Shown piece after piece: positions 1 through 7,671 of a stretch of DNA of 64,000 bases (its first letter is position 1; every line of letters begins with the position of its first letter). Under the pieces are notes generated by a model. The model was given only the letters and a program-made list of their open reading frames with translations. It was not told the DNA's origin and ran no database searches. Origin of the DNA: Pseudoxanthomonas sp. CF125 (GTDB taxonomy: Bacteria; Pseudomonadota; Gammaproteobacteria; Xanthomonadales; Xanthomonadaceae); assembly GCF_900104085.1 (NCBI RefSeq), contig NZ_FNLD01000001.1, forward strand, positions 999,935-1,063,934. The letters are read 5' to 3'. The translations under genes were made by a program, and so were the position numbers.

Positions 1-897
1 TACAACGGCAAGGGCGAGCAGGTACGCGAGTACGCCGGCACGGCTAACACCTACACGCTCTACGATGAAGCCGGCCACTGGCTGGGCGACTACGACAACA
101 CCGGGGCGGCGCTACAACAAGCGATCTGGCTGGATGATCTGCCGGTGGGCCTGATCGCCAACGGCAACCAGCTGCACTATATCGAACCCGATCATCTGGG
201 CACCCCGCGGGTGGTCATCGAGGTGGCCCGCAATGTGCCGGTGTGGACATGGGATCTGAAGAGCGAGGCCTTCGGCAACAGCGTGCCGGCTCAGGATCCG
301 GATGGGGATGCCACTCCACTCGTGTTCGATATGCGGTTTCCGGGACAGCGGTTCGATGCCGCGACCGGCTTGAATCAGAACGGCGCGAGAGACTACGACA
401 TGGGTGGCGGGCGCTACGTGCAATCCGATCCAATTGGGCTTAATGGTGGAATCAGCACATACGCCTATGCATTAAATAGCCCGCTTACGTGGATTGACCC
501 GGAAGGAACACAAATGAGAGGTGCCGTAAATCCGACGACCACATTACCGCCAGGAACAACTGGCGCCTACAATCCAGTCGACCCCAACAATGTGAGCGGC
601 GAGGTCCTCCCGCCAAGCTCGATAGACTGGCCCGAAGCATCGGCGCCGGAAGTCAGTGCTGACGGACTGCTCGAAACGCTGTTCAAGATGTCGCCCCTCA
701 ATGCCATCAGTCAGATAGAGCAAGCAATTAGTAACAAGCTTAATAACGTGTGTGAGAGTTCAGAAGAACGAGAGAAAAATTGCCAAGCGTTAAAAGACAG
801 TATCTTGAGTACTTGCGCGTCTCTGACAGGAAGAAAAAAATTCAAATGCTTCGAGGCGGCCAACAAATCTTACAGACAATGCATGGGGTATGAATGA
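1..897 (+). CDS. Rhs-family protein, 3' end (core end plus variable tip)
   Basis: The frame is open from base 1, so the gene begins outside the window. Translation from base 1 shows typical Rhs/YD repeat sequence (YTLYDEAGHWLGDYD, then HLGTPRVV), followed by the Rhs-associated core ending in RYVQSDPIGL and the junction IDPEG at about 490-510. What follows, about 125 residues, is the variable tip. It has a Pro/Thr-rich linker and then a Cys-rich end with five cysteines and the final motif SYRQCMGYE. Rhs proteins are large polymorphic toxins or surface proteins whose tips act on neighbouring cells. This tip is not one I can assign to an enzyme class. The stop overlaps the next start (ATGA), as expected for a toxin/immunity pair. 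Confidence 0.9.
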   Translation, partial: YNGKGEQVREYAGTANTYTLYDEAGHWLGDYDNTGAALQQAIWLDDLPVGLIANGNQLHYIEPDHLGTPRVVIEVARNVPVWTWDLKSEAFGNSVPAQDPDGDATPLVFDMRFPGQRFDAATGLNQNGARDYDMGGGRYVQSDPIGLNGGISTYAYALNSPLTWIDPEGTQMRGAVNPTTTLPPGTTGAYNPVDPNNVSGEVLPPSSIDWPEASAPEVSADGLLETLFKMSPLNAISQIEQAISNKLNNVCESSEEREKNCQALKDSILSTCASLTGRKKFKCFEAANKSYRQCMGYE

Positions 898-1220
898 TGA
901 GCACCGATGGCAGCAGGATAATCGCGGAGAGGAAATTAACCTTCTCGCAGAACGGTGAAAATGTCAGGCACGAGCTGACAGTCCAGGTTTACCTTCCCGT
1001 AGAAGTAAATTCTAGCGATGTAAATTTCGACGTCAGTCCGGGAACAGCTAGTTGCCGAGTTGAATTCAATGGCCTGAACGAGCCTCCATATATAGCTCAT
1101 GGTGCGGACAGACTCCAGGCACTGGAGTTTGCCGTGAATATCGACCCCATTCTTCGCAGCATGAAGAACAAGTACCGCTTTTACTTTGCTACTGGCGAAG
1201 ACTATTTTGATGAAAGCTGA
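894..1220 (+). CDS. Putative immunity protein (DUF6968-like)
   Basis: This is a small soluble protein of 108 residues that begins inside the stop codon of the rhs gene (ATGA overlap), so the two are translationally coupled. It has no signal peptide and no membrane segment. The pattern IAERKLTF, then a beta-rich stretch, CRVEFNGL, and an ALEFAV helix near the end resembles the DUF6968 family from memory; this could not be tested here. Its position directly behind an Rhs tip makes an immunity role the natural inference. Neutralisation of the tip is not shown by the sequence. Base use is more AT-rich than in the core genome downstream, consistent with a mobile tip cassette. Confidence 0.6.
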   Translation: MMSTDGSRIIAERKLTFSQNGENVRHELTVQVYLPVEVNSSDVNFDVSPGTASCRVEFNGLNEPPYIAHGADRLQALEFAVNIDPILRSMKNKYRFYFATGEDYFDES

Positions 1221-1229
1221 GAAGGACTC

Positions 1230-1250
1230 GCAGGATGGGTTGAGCGCAGC
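1230..1250 (+). repeat. Post-cassette motif, copy 1
   Basis: The stretch reading gcaggatgggttgagcgcag lies just behind the first immunity candidate. A copy with two differences lies at 2765-2785 behind the second cassette. The repeats mark equivalent cassette ends and may be sites of homologous exchange. Confidence 0.6.
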
Positions 1251-1397
1251 GGACTTATCATTGCTTGGCTGCCGCGCGGCACCTATGCTCCTTTATCTGT
1301 GGCGTCATTCGCGGCCATGAAAGCGCCAATCCTGCTAAGCAAGATAGAAGCGGCATTCAAGGCACGGCGTCGGCCAGAATCCGTCGTTCGACCAACA

Positions 1398-1450
1398 AAG
1401 GGGCCAGAGTAAATATCCGTTTGAAACGTATATTTACTCTGGCCCCTTTT
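1398..1450. repeat. Large palindrome, copy 1 (GGGGCCAGAGTAAATATCC)
   Basis: An inverted repeat with arms of about 25 bases (ggggccagagtaaatatcc and its complement) closes on a tiny loop. There is one mismatch in the arms. A perfect copy lies at 2798-2851. The right arm ends in a run of T and abuts the start of the displaced rhs module at 1456, so the palindrome separates the two cassettes. It could act as a terminator or as a recombination or mobile-repeat end. Confidence 0.85.
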
Positions 1451-1455
1451 TTAAA

Positions 1456-2319
1456 GCCGGCCACTGGCTGGGCGACTACGACAACACCGGCGCGGCGCTA
1501 CAGCAGGCGATCTGGCTGGACGATCTGCCGGTCGGCCTGATCGCCAACGGCAACCAGCTGCATTACCTCGAACCCGATCACCTGGGCACCCCGCGCGTAG
1601 TCATCGAAGTGGCGCGCAATGTGCCGGTGTGGACGTGGGACCTGAAGAGCGAGGCGTTCGGCAATAGTGTGCCGAATCAGGATCCGGATGGGGATGCCAC
1701 TCCGCTGGTGTTCGATATGCGGTTGCCGGGGCAGCGATTCGACGACGCCACTGGCATGAACCAGAACTACTTTAGGGACTATGACTCTGGTACCGGACGT
1801 TATGTGCAGAGTGATCCGATCGGCTTCAGTGGCGGCCATTCTACTTACGCGTATGTAGGCGGAAATCCCATCTCCTACCTTGATTCATTGGGGTTACTGC
1901 GATTCCGTCCCTGGGTTCAGAAGAAGTATCCAAGCACAGTAGCCTATTTGAATCTTATGAAGGACAGGATGACGCAAAGGAAATATGACGGGTTCGCGCG
2001 CTTCGGAAACATTGGTAGAAAGCATTTGGATGAATTATTAGACCCATGTAGAGGCCCATTAGTCACTCCCGCTAACATGAGGCATGATGACGGGAACTAC
2101 ACTGCGGGTGCTGGCGAAATAATGGTGCATGAAGTCTTTTTCCAAAGATATGAATCAGGCGACCGGAGTCCGGAGCTATTGATGCGCTTGAATTACACGG
2201 CTGAGCATGAACTAGTACATTTCACCGAGTATTTTTGGAATCACGAAAGATCACGGGTCGAAGAAGGCTGGTATTATGAGAAATATGTGTATGGCACAAA
2301 GATTCCACTACTCAACTAA
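1456..2319 (+). CDS. Displaced Rhs core-tip module with HExxH metalloprotease-like tip
   Basis: From 1456 the sequence repeats the upstream rhs core (AGHWLGDYDNTGAALQQA onward, starting at about base 70), nearly identical until the core end RYVQSDPIGF, and then diverges into a new tip. No ATG lies upstream in frame. The first plausible start is GTG at 1609, so the module lacks the Rhs N-terminus and may be a silent cassette. The tip of about 140 residues contains AEHELVHFTEYF; the HELVH (2206-2220) matches the zinc-protease HExxH motif, and the following SRVEEGWYYE could supply a third ligand. Polymorphic-toxin metallopeptidase tips (Tox-MPTase groups) are known. The assignment here is by motif only. 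Confidence 0.7.
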   Translation, partial: AGHWLGDYDNTGAALQQAIWLDDLPVGLIANGNQLHYLEPDHLGTPRVVIEVARNVPVWTWDLKSEAFGNSVPNQDPDGDATPLVFDMRLPGQRFDDATGMNQNYFRDYDSGTGRYVQSDPIGFSGGHSTYAYVGGNPISYLDSLGLLRFRPWVQKKYPSTVAYLNLMKDRMTQRKYDGFARFGNIGRKHLDELLDPCRGPLVTPANMRHDDGNYTAGAGEIMVHEVFFQRYESGDRSPELLMRLNYTAEHELVHFTEYFWNHERSRVEEGWYYEKYVYGTKIPLLN

Positions 2320-2752
2320 ACGTTTTACACTACTGTTATTCGCATTAGTCTCGCTGTCCCAAGGCGGTTGCGCACGCAACCCGCAGGCAGCAGAAAAAGT
2401 CGCGACATGCAGCCTAGCTCATATCGATATATTGCAGGCTATTCACGATGATATCGAAATAAGAAGCTATGCAGCTGCGCACTTTGAATCGTCTCATACC
2501 CCTTTTCTGTGGGATCGAATGTCTTCCAAAATGGAAGCGTGCGGAATTACAAAAGGTAGCGTAAAAATTGTGCGCTCTTCGTCGGATTTTGATCGAAGCC
2601 GTGAATTCATCATTGTTGAGAAGATGTACTTCGACGACGATGCAGCTTTCGTGGAGGTCGGCCTCCCACCTACGGGGAAAAACGGAGATGTATTCCTTAG
2701 AAAGCGAGATGGAAAGTGGGTGATCGTAGACAAGTTGTTGTGGGAAAGCTGA
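2276..2752 (+). CDS. Small lipoprotein, candidate immunity protein for the HExxH tip
   Basis: This protein of 158 residues overlaps the end of the displaced rhs tip by 44 bases in another frame. A positively charged start (several possible ATGs at 2276, 2285 and 2291) is followed by a hydrophobic segment FTLLLFALVSLSQGGC with a lipobox-like end, predicting a lipoprotein. The mature part ends in an alternating pattern (FLRKRDGKWVIVDKLLW) reminiscent of NTF2-like or lipoprotein immunity folds. Location right behind an Rhs tip suggests an immunity role. Membrane anchoring would put protection in the periplasm, which is an inference about where the toxin acts. Confidence 0.6.
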   Translation: MRNMCMAQRFHYSTKRFTLLLFALVSLSQGGCARNPQAAEKVATCSLAHIDILQAIHDDIEIRSYAAAHFESSHTPFLWDRMSSKMEACGITKGSVKIVRSSSDFDRSREFIIVEKMYFDDDAAFVEVGLPPTGKNGDVFLRKRDGKWVIVDKLLWES

Positions 2753-2764
2753 TGCAGCAGCCCT

Positions 2765-2785
2765 GCAGGATGGGTTGAACACAGC
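2765..2785 (+). repeat. Post-cassette motif, copy 2
   Basis: Two bases differ from the copy at 1230-1250. It lies 12 bases behind the lipoprotein stop and just ahead of the second large palindrome, giving both cassettes the same order of effector gene, immunity candidate, motif and palindrome. Confidence 0.6.
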
Positions 2786-2797
2786 GATACTGGCAAC

Positions 2798-2851
2798 AAA
2801 GGGGCCAGAGTAAATATCCGTTTGAAACGGATATTTACTCTGGCCCCTTTT
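2798..2851. repeat. Large palindrome, copy 2 (perfect)
   Basis: This is a perfect inverted repeat of the same sequence as 1398-1450, with arms of about 25 bases around ccgtttgaaacgg. Its right arm ends in ggccccttttg and runs straight into the 14-bp tandem array that repeats this very end. Confidence 0.9.
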
Positions 2852-2953
2852 GTTCGGCCCCTTTTGTTCGGCCCCTTTTGTTCGGCCCCTTTTGTTCGGC
2901 CCCTTTTGTTCGGCCCCTTTTGTTCGCCTTTTGTTCTCAGGCCCCTTTTGTTC
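2842..2953. repeat. 14-bp tandem array (GGCCCCTTTTGTTC)n
   Basis: Six perfect copies of ggccccttttgttc run from 2842 to 2925, then a degenerate copy (2926-2939) and a final perfect copy (2940-2953). The first unit is shared with the right arm of the palindrome at 2798-2851, so the array grew from the palindrome end. It encodes no supported protein. Spacing without unique spacers rules out CRISPR. Confidence 0.9.
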
Positions 2954-3147
2954 TCAATGCGAGCCGACAAGCAATTGTGTTGTTCAGCCCGAAGTGGACA
3001 AAAATGCGTGAATAAAGAGCTGACGATCGGCAGATATTTAGGGAGATTCAACCCCTTAAATGAGTGATAGGTATCGCCTTCGGTTAAACAGGGTTAGGCG
3101 TCACGGCCCAACCCTTTCGTTCTTTACGCAGGACCTGGTGTCCGCGT
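2954..3147. other. Intergenic, no gene supported
   Basis: The segment between the tandem array and the 3' end of the methyltransferase gene contains no reading frame with family character and no clear hairpin. Short frames here are partly made of the tandem repeat. Confidence 0.5.
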
Positions 3148-4320
3148 TCAACTTCCTGGTGACTGCGAGCGAAGGAGTGCGGGGTCTAACGCAAGCAGTA
3201 ATTGCTCCTTCGTCAACCGAACATGATCGGAAGGCGAAATTGGATCGTAGATTTTCCGGTCGGCCTTTCCTTTCTTTCTTAGGACGGCAAACATGTTTGA
3301 TCCGGGAAACGACCCGGCAGCGCTACGTTCTTCGTCAAAAATTGCAACCCTGTCTATGAACTCGGTATCTTCCGAATCCGCAGAAAAGTTGAATCCGAAC
3401 CTCCGCTCAACGAATGGCATGACTACTGCGCCGAACGTTAGGAATAAATCGAAATCGAATCTTTTCAGCAAAGACTCGACAACGTCCTGCGCACGCACGC
3501 CCTCATTCGAATAAGCGGAATGATCCACGGATTCGTACTGGGATTTTATACGACCATCTGATCTATCGATCTTCTTGTCTTCTGCCAATTCCCGCCAAAA
3601 GACTTGAACATCTTCAGCGACCGACGGCCACAGAACATGGCCGTTGCGACCAATCACGTCGCTCGATAAAAGCAATCCATCCTCCAACAACGACTTTTCG
3701 AGCACTTCGCAAAACTGTTCGAGCGCATCGACATGGTGAAAAAACTGATTGACGATGATTGCGTCGTATCCGGACTCGGAAACATAACTCGTGCAATCGG
3801 CCACAATGAAGTTCAGCTTCCCTTCAACACCACTATTCGCTGCGTTCGACTTCCCGATCTCCAACAAACCGGAATTGATATCAATGCAATCGATGCGGGA
3901 GTCGATCCCGGCATCGAGCAAGCGGCGGGCCAGTCTTGCCTCGAGTTCACAGGCGCCACAACCAAAACTTGCGAGCTTCAGACCATTGCTGCGTGCGGGC
4001 GCCGCAAACGATCGGACAATCTCCGTGAAGTAAAGGTCTTCCGGTGAACTGGCACCCAGCTTCTCAAATTTTGGCTTTATGAATTTGGTAGCCCAGTAGA
4101 TGAAGATCGGAGGCAGAGTATCGGTCTGATGGGCCGGCGTGAAACTGAATGCTGCTTTTTCCGCCCATAGAATCAGATGCTTGGCCATCCGGGCAGGCAG
4201 TAGGGAACGGACAACAACAATCGCGCGCTTGAACACGGACCTATTCTTGTAAACATAAGCCCGGACGCGCCCCGGGACCAACTGCAGTAAGAACACACCA
4301 GGATCCTTTCCAACCCGCAT
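3148..4320 (-). CDS. Class I SAM-dependent methyltransferase
   Basis: This is a protein of 390 residues. The middle shows a Rossmann-type methyltransferase core: motif I LKLASFGCGACELEARLA (G-C-G-A-C), an acidic end of strand 2 (IDCIDIN), and motif IV in DAIIVNQFFHHV, followed by DGLLLSSDVIGRNG. The first 90 residues form a basic, partly hydrophobic region with no named domain, and the last 60 are polar. The substrate is not predictable. The gene stands alone on the minus strand between the Rhs region and the beta-helix gene, and its codon use is less GC-biased than the core genes, consistent with accessory DNA. The start at 4320 has no strong ribosome-binding site. Confidence 0.75.
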   Translation of the reverse strand: MRVGKDPGVFLLQLVPGRVRAYVYKNRSVFKRAIVVVRSLLPARMAKHLILWAEKAAFSFTPAHQTDTLPPIFIYWATKFIKPKFEKLGASSPEDLYFTEIVRSFAAPARSNGLKLASFGCGACELEARLARRLLDAGIDSRIDCIDINSGLLEIGKSNAANSGVEGKLNFIVADCTSYVSESGYDAIIVNQFFHHVDALEQFCEVLEKSLLEDGLLLSSDVIGRNGHVLWPSVAEDVQVFWRELAEDKKIDRSDGRIKSQYESVDHSAYSNEGVRAQDVVESLLKRFDFDLFLTFGAVVMPFVERRFGFNFSADSEDTEFIDRVAIFDEERSAAGSFPGSNMFAVLRKKGKADRKIYDPISPSDHVRLTKEQLLLALDPALLRSQSPGS

Positions 4321-4717
4321 GCAACCATTGTACCGGGTATGCGCCTGCTTCCGTCATCTTGACCGAACCGGATGCGCGGCACCTGACTCGCCATGCAGCG
4401 ACATCGAGCTCGAACCCGGCGAGGCCGAAAGCCCGCCGCACCCGCACCGCACGGCAATGCGAACTTCGCGCCGTAAGCAACGATGCCCCGGAGGAATCTC
4501 GCCGGCCCACCCGGGAGGCGGTACGGAGTCCAAGCCTTCGGAAAACCGGACCATTCAGGCCGCATGTTTTTCGAACCTTGATCACAACCAAGCGGAAACG
4601 CTTACCGTAGCCTTGCCAACGTCTGAACACGCCAAGTGCTCGGGCTAAGCCGCTTCGTCAGTAAGCGCGCAGTTATGGAAGCAACTTTGGAATCCAGCTA
4701 GTTAAAGGAGAATAACA
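4321..4717. other. Divergent intergenic region
   Basis: About 400 bases lie between two divergently transcribed genes. I see overlapping frames on both strands but none with family character. Only the ribosome-binding site aaaggag (4704-4710) for the next gene stands out. It probably holds both promoters. Confidence 0.5.
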
Positions 4718-6046
4718 GTGAATTTGTTAAGGATGTTACTGATAGCGACCAGCTCTCTTGTGATCTATTGCGGTTCGGCCTCACATGCTTCTGCGCAGAC
4801 TGTAACCATTGGGAACCAGTGCTCTAGACCCGGAGTGTTCGACGACAACCTGTGCACCGTGCTGTACCACGTCAAGGACAATCCGGCGAACAACAAGGTG
4901 TGCCTATGGCGAGTAGACGATAACTCCCTGATCTCTTGTGAAGGGAGAACCCGCTTTGGGGGCGGATTCGACTACGTCCCCACTACCGGCGCGACGCTGG
5001 AGTTTCGCAGGCATAGCGCATGGCCCGGCAGCGACCCTCTGATAAATACCAATCCAGGAGCCGTGCGGGCCGCCGGTACGTTGCTCAAAAACCAGTTTGT
5101 GACCAGTCGGTTCAGAGCCTCCCCTACCGGTGCGTGCGACACGGTTGTATTGCCTGGCCAGAGCATTCAGGGCGCACTCAACACGCTCCTGGGTACCGTA
5201 TGCCTTTCCGCCGGGAACCATGTGGTGACTAGCCAAGTTACCGTTTATTCGAATCAAACCCTGAGAAGCGAGAGCGCCGGGAGCTTGGCCGTCATCAAGC
5301 CTGAAACCGGAGGCGGCCACGTGCTGGTTGTCCCGTCCCAAGCTAACGTGACCATCAAAGACCTGGTTATCGATGGACAAGACCCGGTTCGGCCAGGCTT
5401 CGGCATTTTATCGACGGGCTCATCCAACGTCCTCATCGAGAATGTGCAGATCAACCGTGCAACCATCGGCGTAGGCGTTTCTCAGGGATCATCAAACATC
5501 GAGCTCAGGTCTTCGCAGATCAATTACGCAGGAGATGGACTGGCGTGCGATGGTTGTGCGAGCCCGTCCGTCTGGATTACGGATAGTTCGGATGTGCGTG
5601 TTGCAAAGACTCTCTTGAAGAATCTCGGTGTTGGCCCACAGGGAGATGGTGAACTGGCTTGCTACAACACACCGGGGCTGGTCGTTACAAACACTACAGT
5701 GGAGGGCTCGGGCGCCGCGGGCATGTACATTGTGAACTGCGACTACGCGGTGGTAACAGGAAACGATATCCTCGGTGCACGCGAGTGGGGTTTGGATATC
5801 GTCAACACCGGCTATACCACTGGTAGCGACTACGGCTTGTACTCTTGGAACTTGATTCAGAATAGCCGAAACGGAGGCGGGGTCATCAAAGACTCGAAAC
5901 AGGCCACTTTCCAAAGCAACACTTACACCAACAACAGACAAGGTGGTTCAGGATCGTGTAATGGCATCAACCGGAGGGGCAACACGGATGGCTATTACTA
6001 CATCAATGACGTTTCTACTCCGTGGCCTGTCGTATGCAATGATTGA
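4718..6046 (+). CDS. Secreted right-handed parallel beta-helix protein
   Basis: A protein of 442 residues starts at GTG 4718, chosen because aaaggag sits 7 bases upstream. Residues 1-27 form a signal peptide (LLRMLLIATSSLVIYCGSASHASA, cut after AQ). After an N-terminal part with two Cys pairs, residues about 150-400 show repeating short strands such as NVLIENVQI, NIELRSSQI, DVRVAKTLL and LVVTNTTVEG, typical of PbH1 pectate-lyase-like right-handed helices. Such folds occur in polysaccharide lyases, epimerases and phage-type depolymerases. No catalytic set can be recognised, so the substrate is unknown. It is followed by a strong terminator and appears monocistronic. Confidence 0.75.
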   Translation: MNLLRMLLIATSSLVIYCGSASHASAQTVTIGNQCSRPGVFDDNLCTVLYHVKDNPANNKVCLWRVDDNSLISCEGRTRFGGGFDYVPTTGATLEFRRHSAWPGSDPLINTNPGAVRAAGTLLKNQFVTSRFRASPTGACDTVVLPGQSIQGALNTLLGTVCLSAGNHVVTSQVTVYSNQTLRSESAGSLAVIKPETGGGHVLVVPSQANVTIKDLVIDGQDPVRPGFGILSTGSSNVLIENVQINRATIGVGVSQGSSNIELRSSQINYAGDGLACDGCASPSVWITDSSDVRVAKTLLKNLGVGPQGDGELACYNTPGLVVTNTTVEGSGAAGMYIVNCDYAVVTGNDILGAREWGLDIVNTGYTTGSDYGLYSWNLIQNSRNGGGVIKDSKQATFQSNTYTNNRQGGSGSCNGINRRGNTDGYYYINDVSTPWPVVCND

Positions 6047-6082
6047 CAGATAGCTTGCGGGTGCAAGGTTTCCTGATTCCAA

Positions 6083-6119
6083 AGACAACGCCTCTACCCG
6101 GGGCGTTGTCTGTTTCTTG
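6083..6119 (+). terminator. Rho-independent terminator of the beta-helix gene
   Basis: The 10-bp stem agacaacgcc/ggcgttgtct surrounds a 9-base loop and is followed by gtttctt, 37 bases after the stop codon at 6046. Confidence 0.85.
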
Positions 6120-6901
6120 ACTTTATTTCATCACCAAATTGGCTTTGGAGATCAGGCTCATATTTTCTCGGCGCCTGTGCTTCCAGGCGTCATGGCGCCC
6201 GCACGCATGCGTTCCGGTAAGCCGAGCCACTATGGCTTACGTTGGCACTGGTTGAAGACGCGTCACGCTTGGGCGACGCAACAGACAGGTGCCGTTGTGG
6301 TACCGGGACAGAGTCGACACTTGAAGTGCCAGTTCGGCATCCAGGCGATATGGCGTGCCGTCGCGTTAGCCTCTCGGTAGAACCTTCCAGCAGTGCAGCG
6401 CCGAGGAATCCGTGCTACGGCGCGTCGGTTCGGACCATTGCATTACCGCGCGATGAAAACGAGCTGGCGCCGACGCCACCAAGATGCAGGACACCGCATT
6501 TTTCGCAGGCTGCGCGGCAAGCACGAGTCAAGGCTGATCAAGTTTCTGCTCGGGCGGAACTAACCTTCACTCACTGCGCCGTCCGGCTCATCCGTCGGAC
6601 CGCTGGTGACGGCACCACAATCCGGATTGGAGCAACGATCTGTGGCTCGCTTCGCCAACGTGACGATGACGGCTTGCCTGAATCGATCTTCGGCAGCCAT
6701 GGATACGAGTTTCCCGGCTACGCAGAACGAAAGCCAAGCACTCGAGCAACAGAAAACGTTTTCAGCAGCAGAAAGCGGTAGCGCTATCCAGAAAAGCGGA
6801 AATTCCGTTCATTCTGTAAGTGATGGCACGAATGCGCCGCCGCCCTTTATCTTTGCTAGATTGAGCTCGCGGCAACCAGCCACGACAAAAACGCATAGCC
6901 A
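6120..6901. other. Intergenic stretch, no supported gene
   Basis: Nearly 780 bases lie between the terminator and the TetR gene. Three overlapping plus-strand frames cross it, but all are Arg/Ser/Pro-rich with no family resemblance, and none has a ribosome-binding site. It may be decayed accessory DNA marking the edge of the variable region. Confidence 0.5.
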
Positions 6902-7585
6902 TTGAACGCATCCTCCGACAGCTCCAACCAAGGCAAAGCCGACAACGTCGGCTCGTTCCGTACCCGCTTACCCGTGGATCTCTGCAAACGCGGCGAATTG
7001 CGCGTGGAGCGATTCCTGGACGCAGCCACCGAGGTGTTCACTGAAAACGGTTACCAGCATGCGCGACTAAGCGAAATCGTCGCCCGCGCCGGCGGCTCCC
7101 TTGCCACCCTGTACCGCGTATTCGGCGACAAGGAAGGCCTGGCGCACGCCATCATCCAGCGCAGACTGGAGGATCTGAGCGCACGCCTGGAGGACCTGAA
7201 CCTGTCCGGCCTGCCCCCGGAACAGGCCCTGCGCCAGGCGGCCGAACGCATCGCCGAGGGCATGGCCACCGCCGAATCGGTAGTGATACACCGTATCGTT
7301 ATCGGCGAAGGCCAGTCCTTCCCGGACATGCGCGACTGGTTCTTCGATCACGCCGTGGCCGCGGTACGCGGCAGCCTGAGGGAATACTTCGAACAGGAAG
7401 TCGCTGCCGGACGCCTGAAATTGGCGTCGCCCACCATGGCCTCCAGCCAGTTCTTCATGATGCTGTTCGGCGACCTGGTGATTCGCGTTTCCAGCGGCAA
7501 CCTGAAGCAGCCGGATCCTCAGGAACTGCGGGCCTATGCGCAGGCGGCGGTCGACCTGTTCCTGCACGGCGCCCTGCCCCGCTGA
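6902..7585 (+). CDS. TetR/AcrR-family transcriptional regulator
   Basis: This protein of 227 residues uses a TTG start at 6902; no better in-frame start lies before the DNA-binding domain. After a polar tail of about 30 residues comes the TetR N-terminal domain: ERFLDAATEVFTENGYQHARLSEIVARAGGSLATLYRVFGDKEGL, with the helix-turn-helix at about residues 55-76. The C-terminal part (about 85-225) resembles the AefR-type TetR_C_7 ligand domain. It lies 86 bases ahead of an FAD oxidoreductase gene on the same strand, which may be its target or co-transcribed partner. The ligand is unknown. Confidence 0.85.
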   Translation: MNASSDSSNQGKADNVGSFRTRLPVDLCKRGELRVERFLDAATEVFTENGYQHARLSEIVARAGGSLATLYRVFGDKEGLAHAIIQRRLEDLSARLEDLNLSGLPPEQALRQAAERIAEGMATAESVVIHRIVIGEGQSFPDMRDWFFDHAVAAVRGSLREYFEQEVAAGRLKLASPTMASSQFFMMLFGDLVIRVSSGNLKQPDPQELRAYAQAAVDLFLHGALPR

Positions 7586-7671
7586 CCGATCCTTTGCGCC
7601 ACGGCGCCGCTCACGCGACGCGAATCTTCCGCGATGCATGCTTCGGCCTACCGTAGCGGCGCGCGTGATGC

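Noticed and set aside
1265-1540. Frame of 91 codons across the first palindrome into the rhs module
   Set aside because: It reads the palindrome and the rhs core in a wrong frame; no start signal.
2842-2953. Possible CRISPR array
   Set aside because: Units follow one another directly with no spacers and no cas gene is near.
2822-3067. Small frame through the palindrome and 14-bp array
   Set aside because: Its protein is only the translated tandem repeat (FGPFC/VRPLL units) with no start signal.
4173-4648. Several overlapping short frames in the 5' part and upstream of the methyltransferase gene
   Set aside because: They lie on both strands, overlap one another and resemble no family.
6242-6905. 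Two overlapping frames in the gap before the TetR gene
   Set aside because: No ribosome-binding site, no recognisable family, mutually overlapping, and composition unlike the neighbouring genes.
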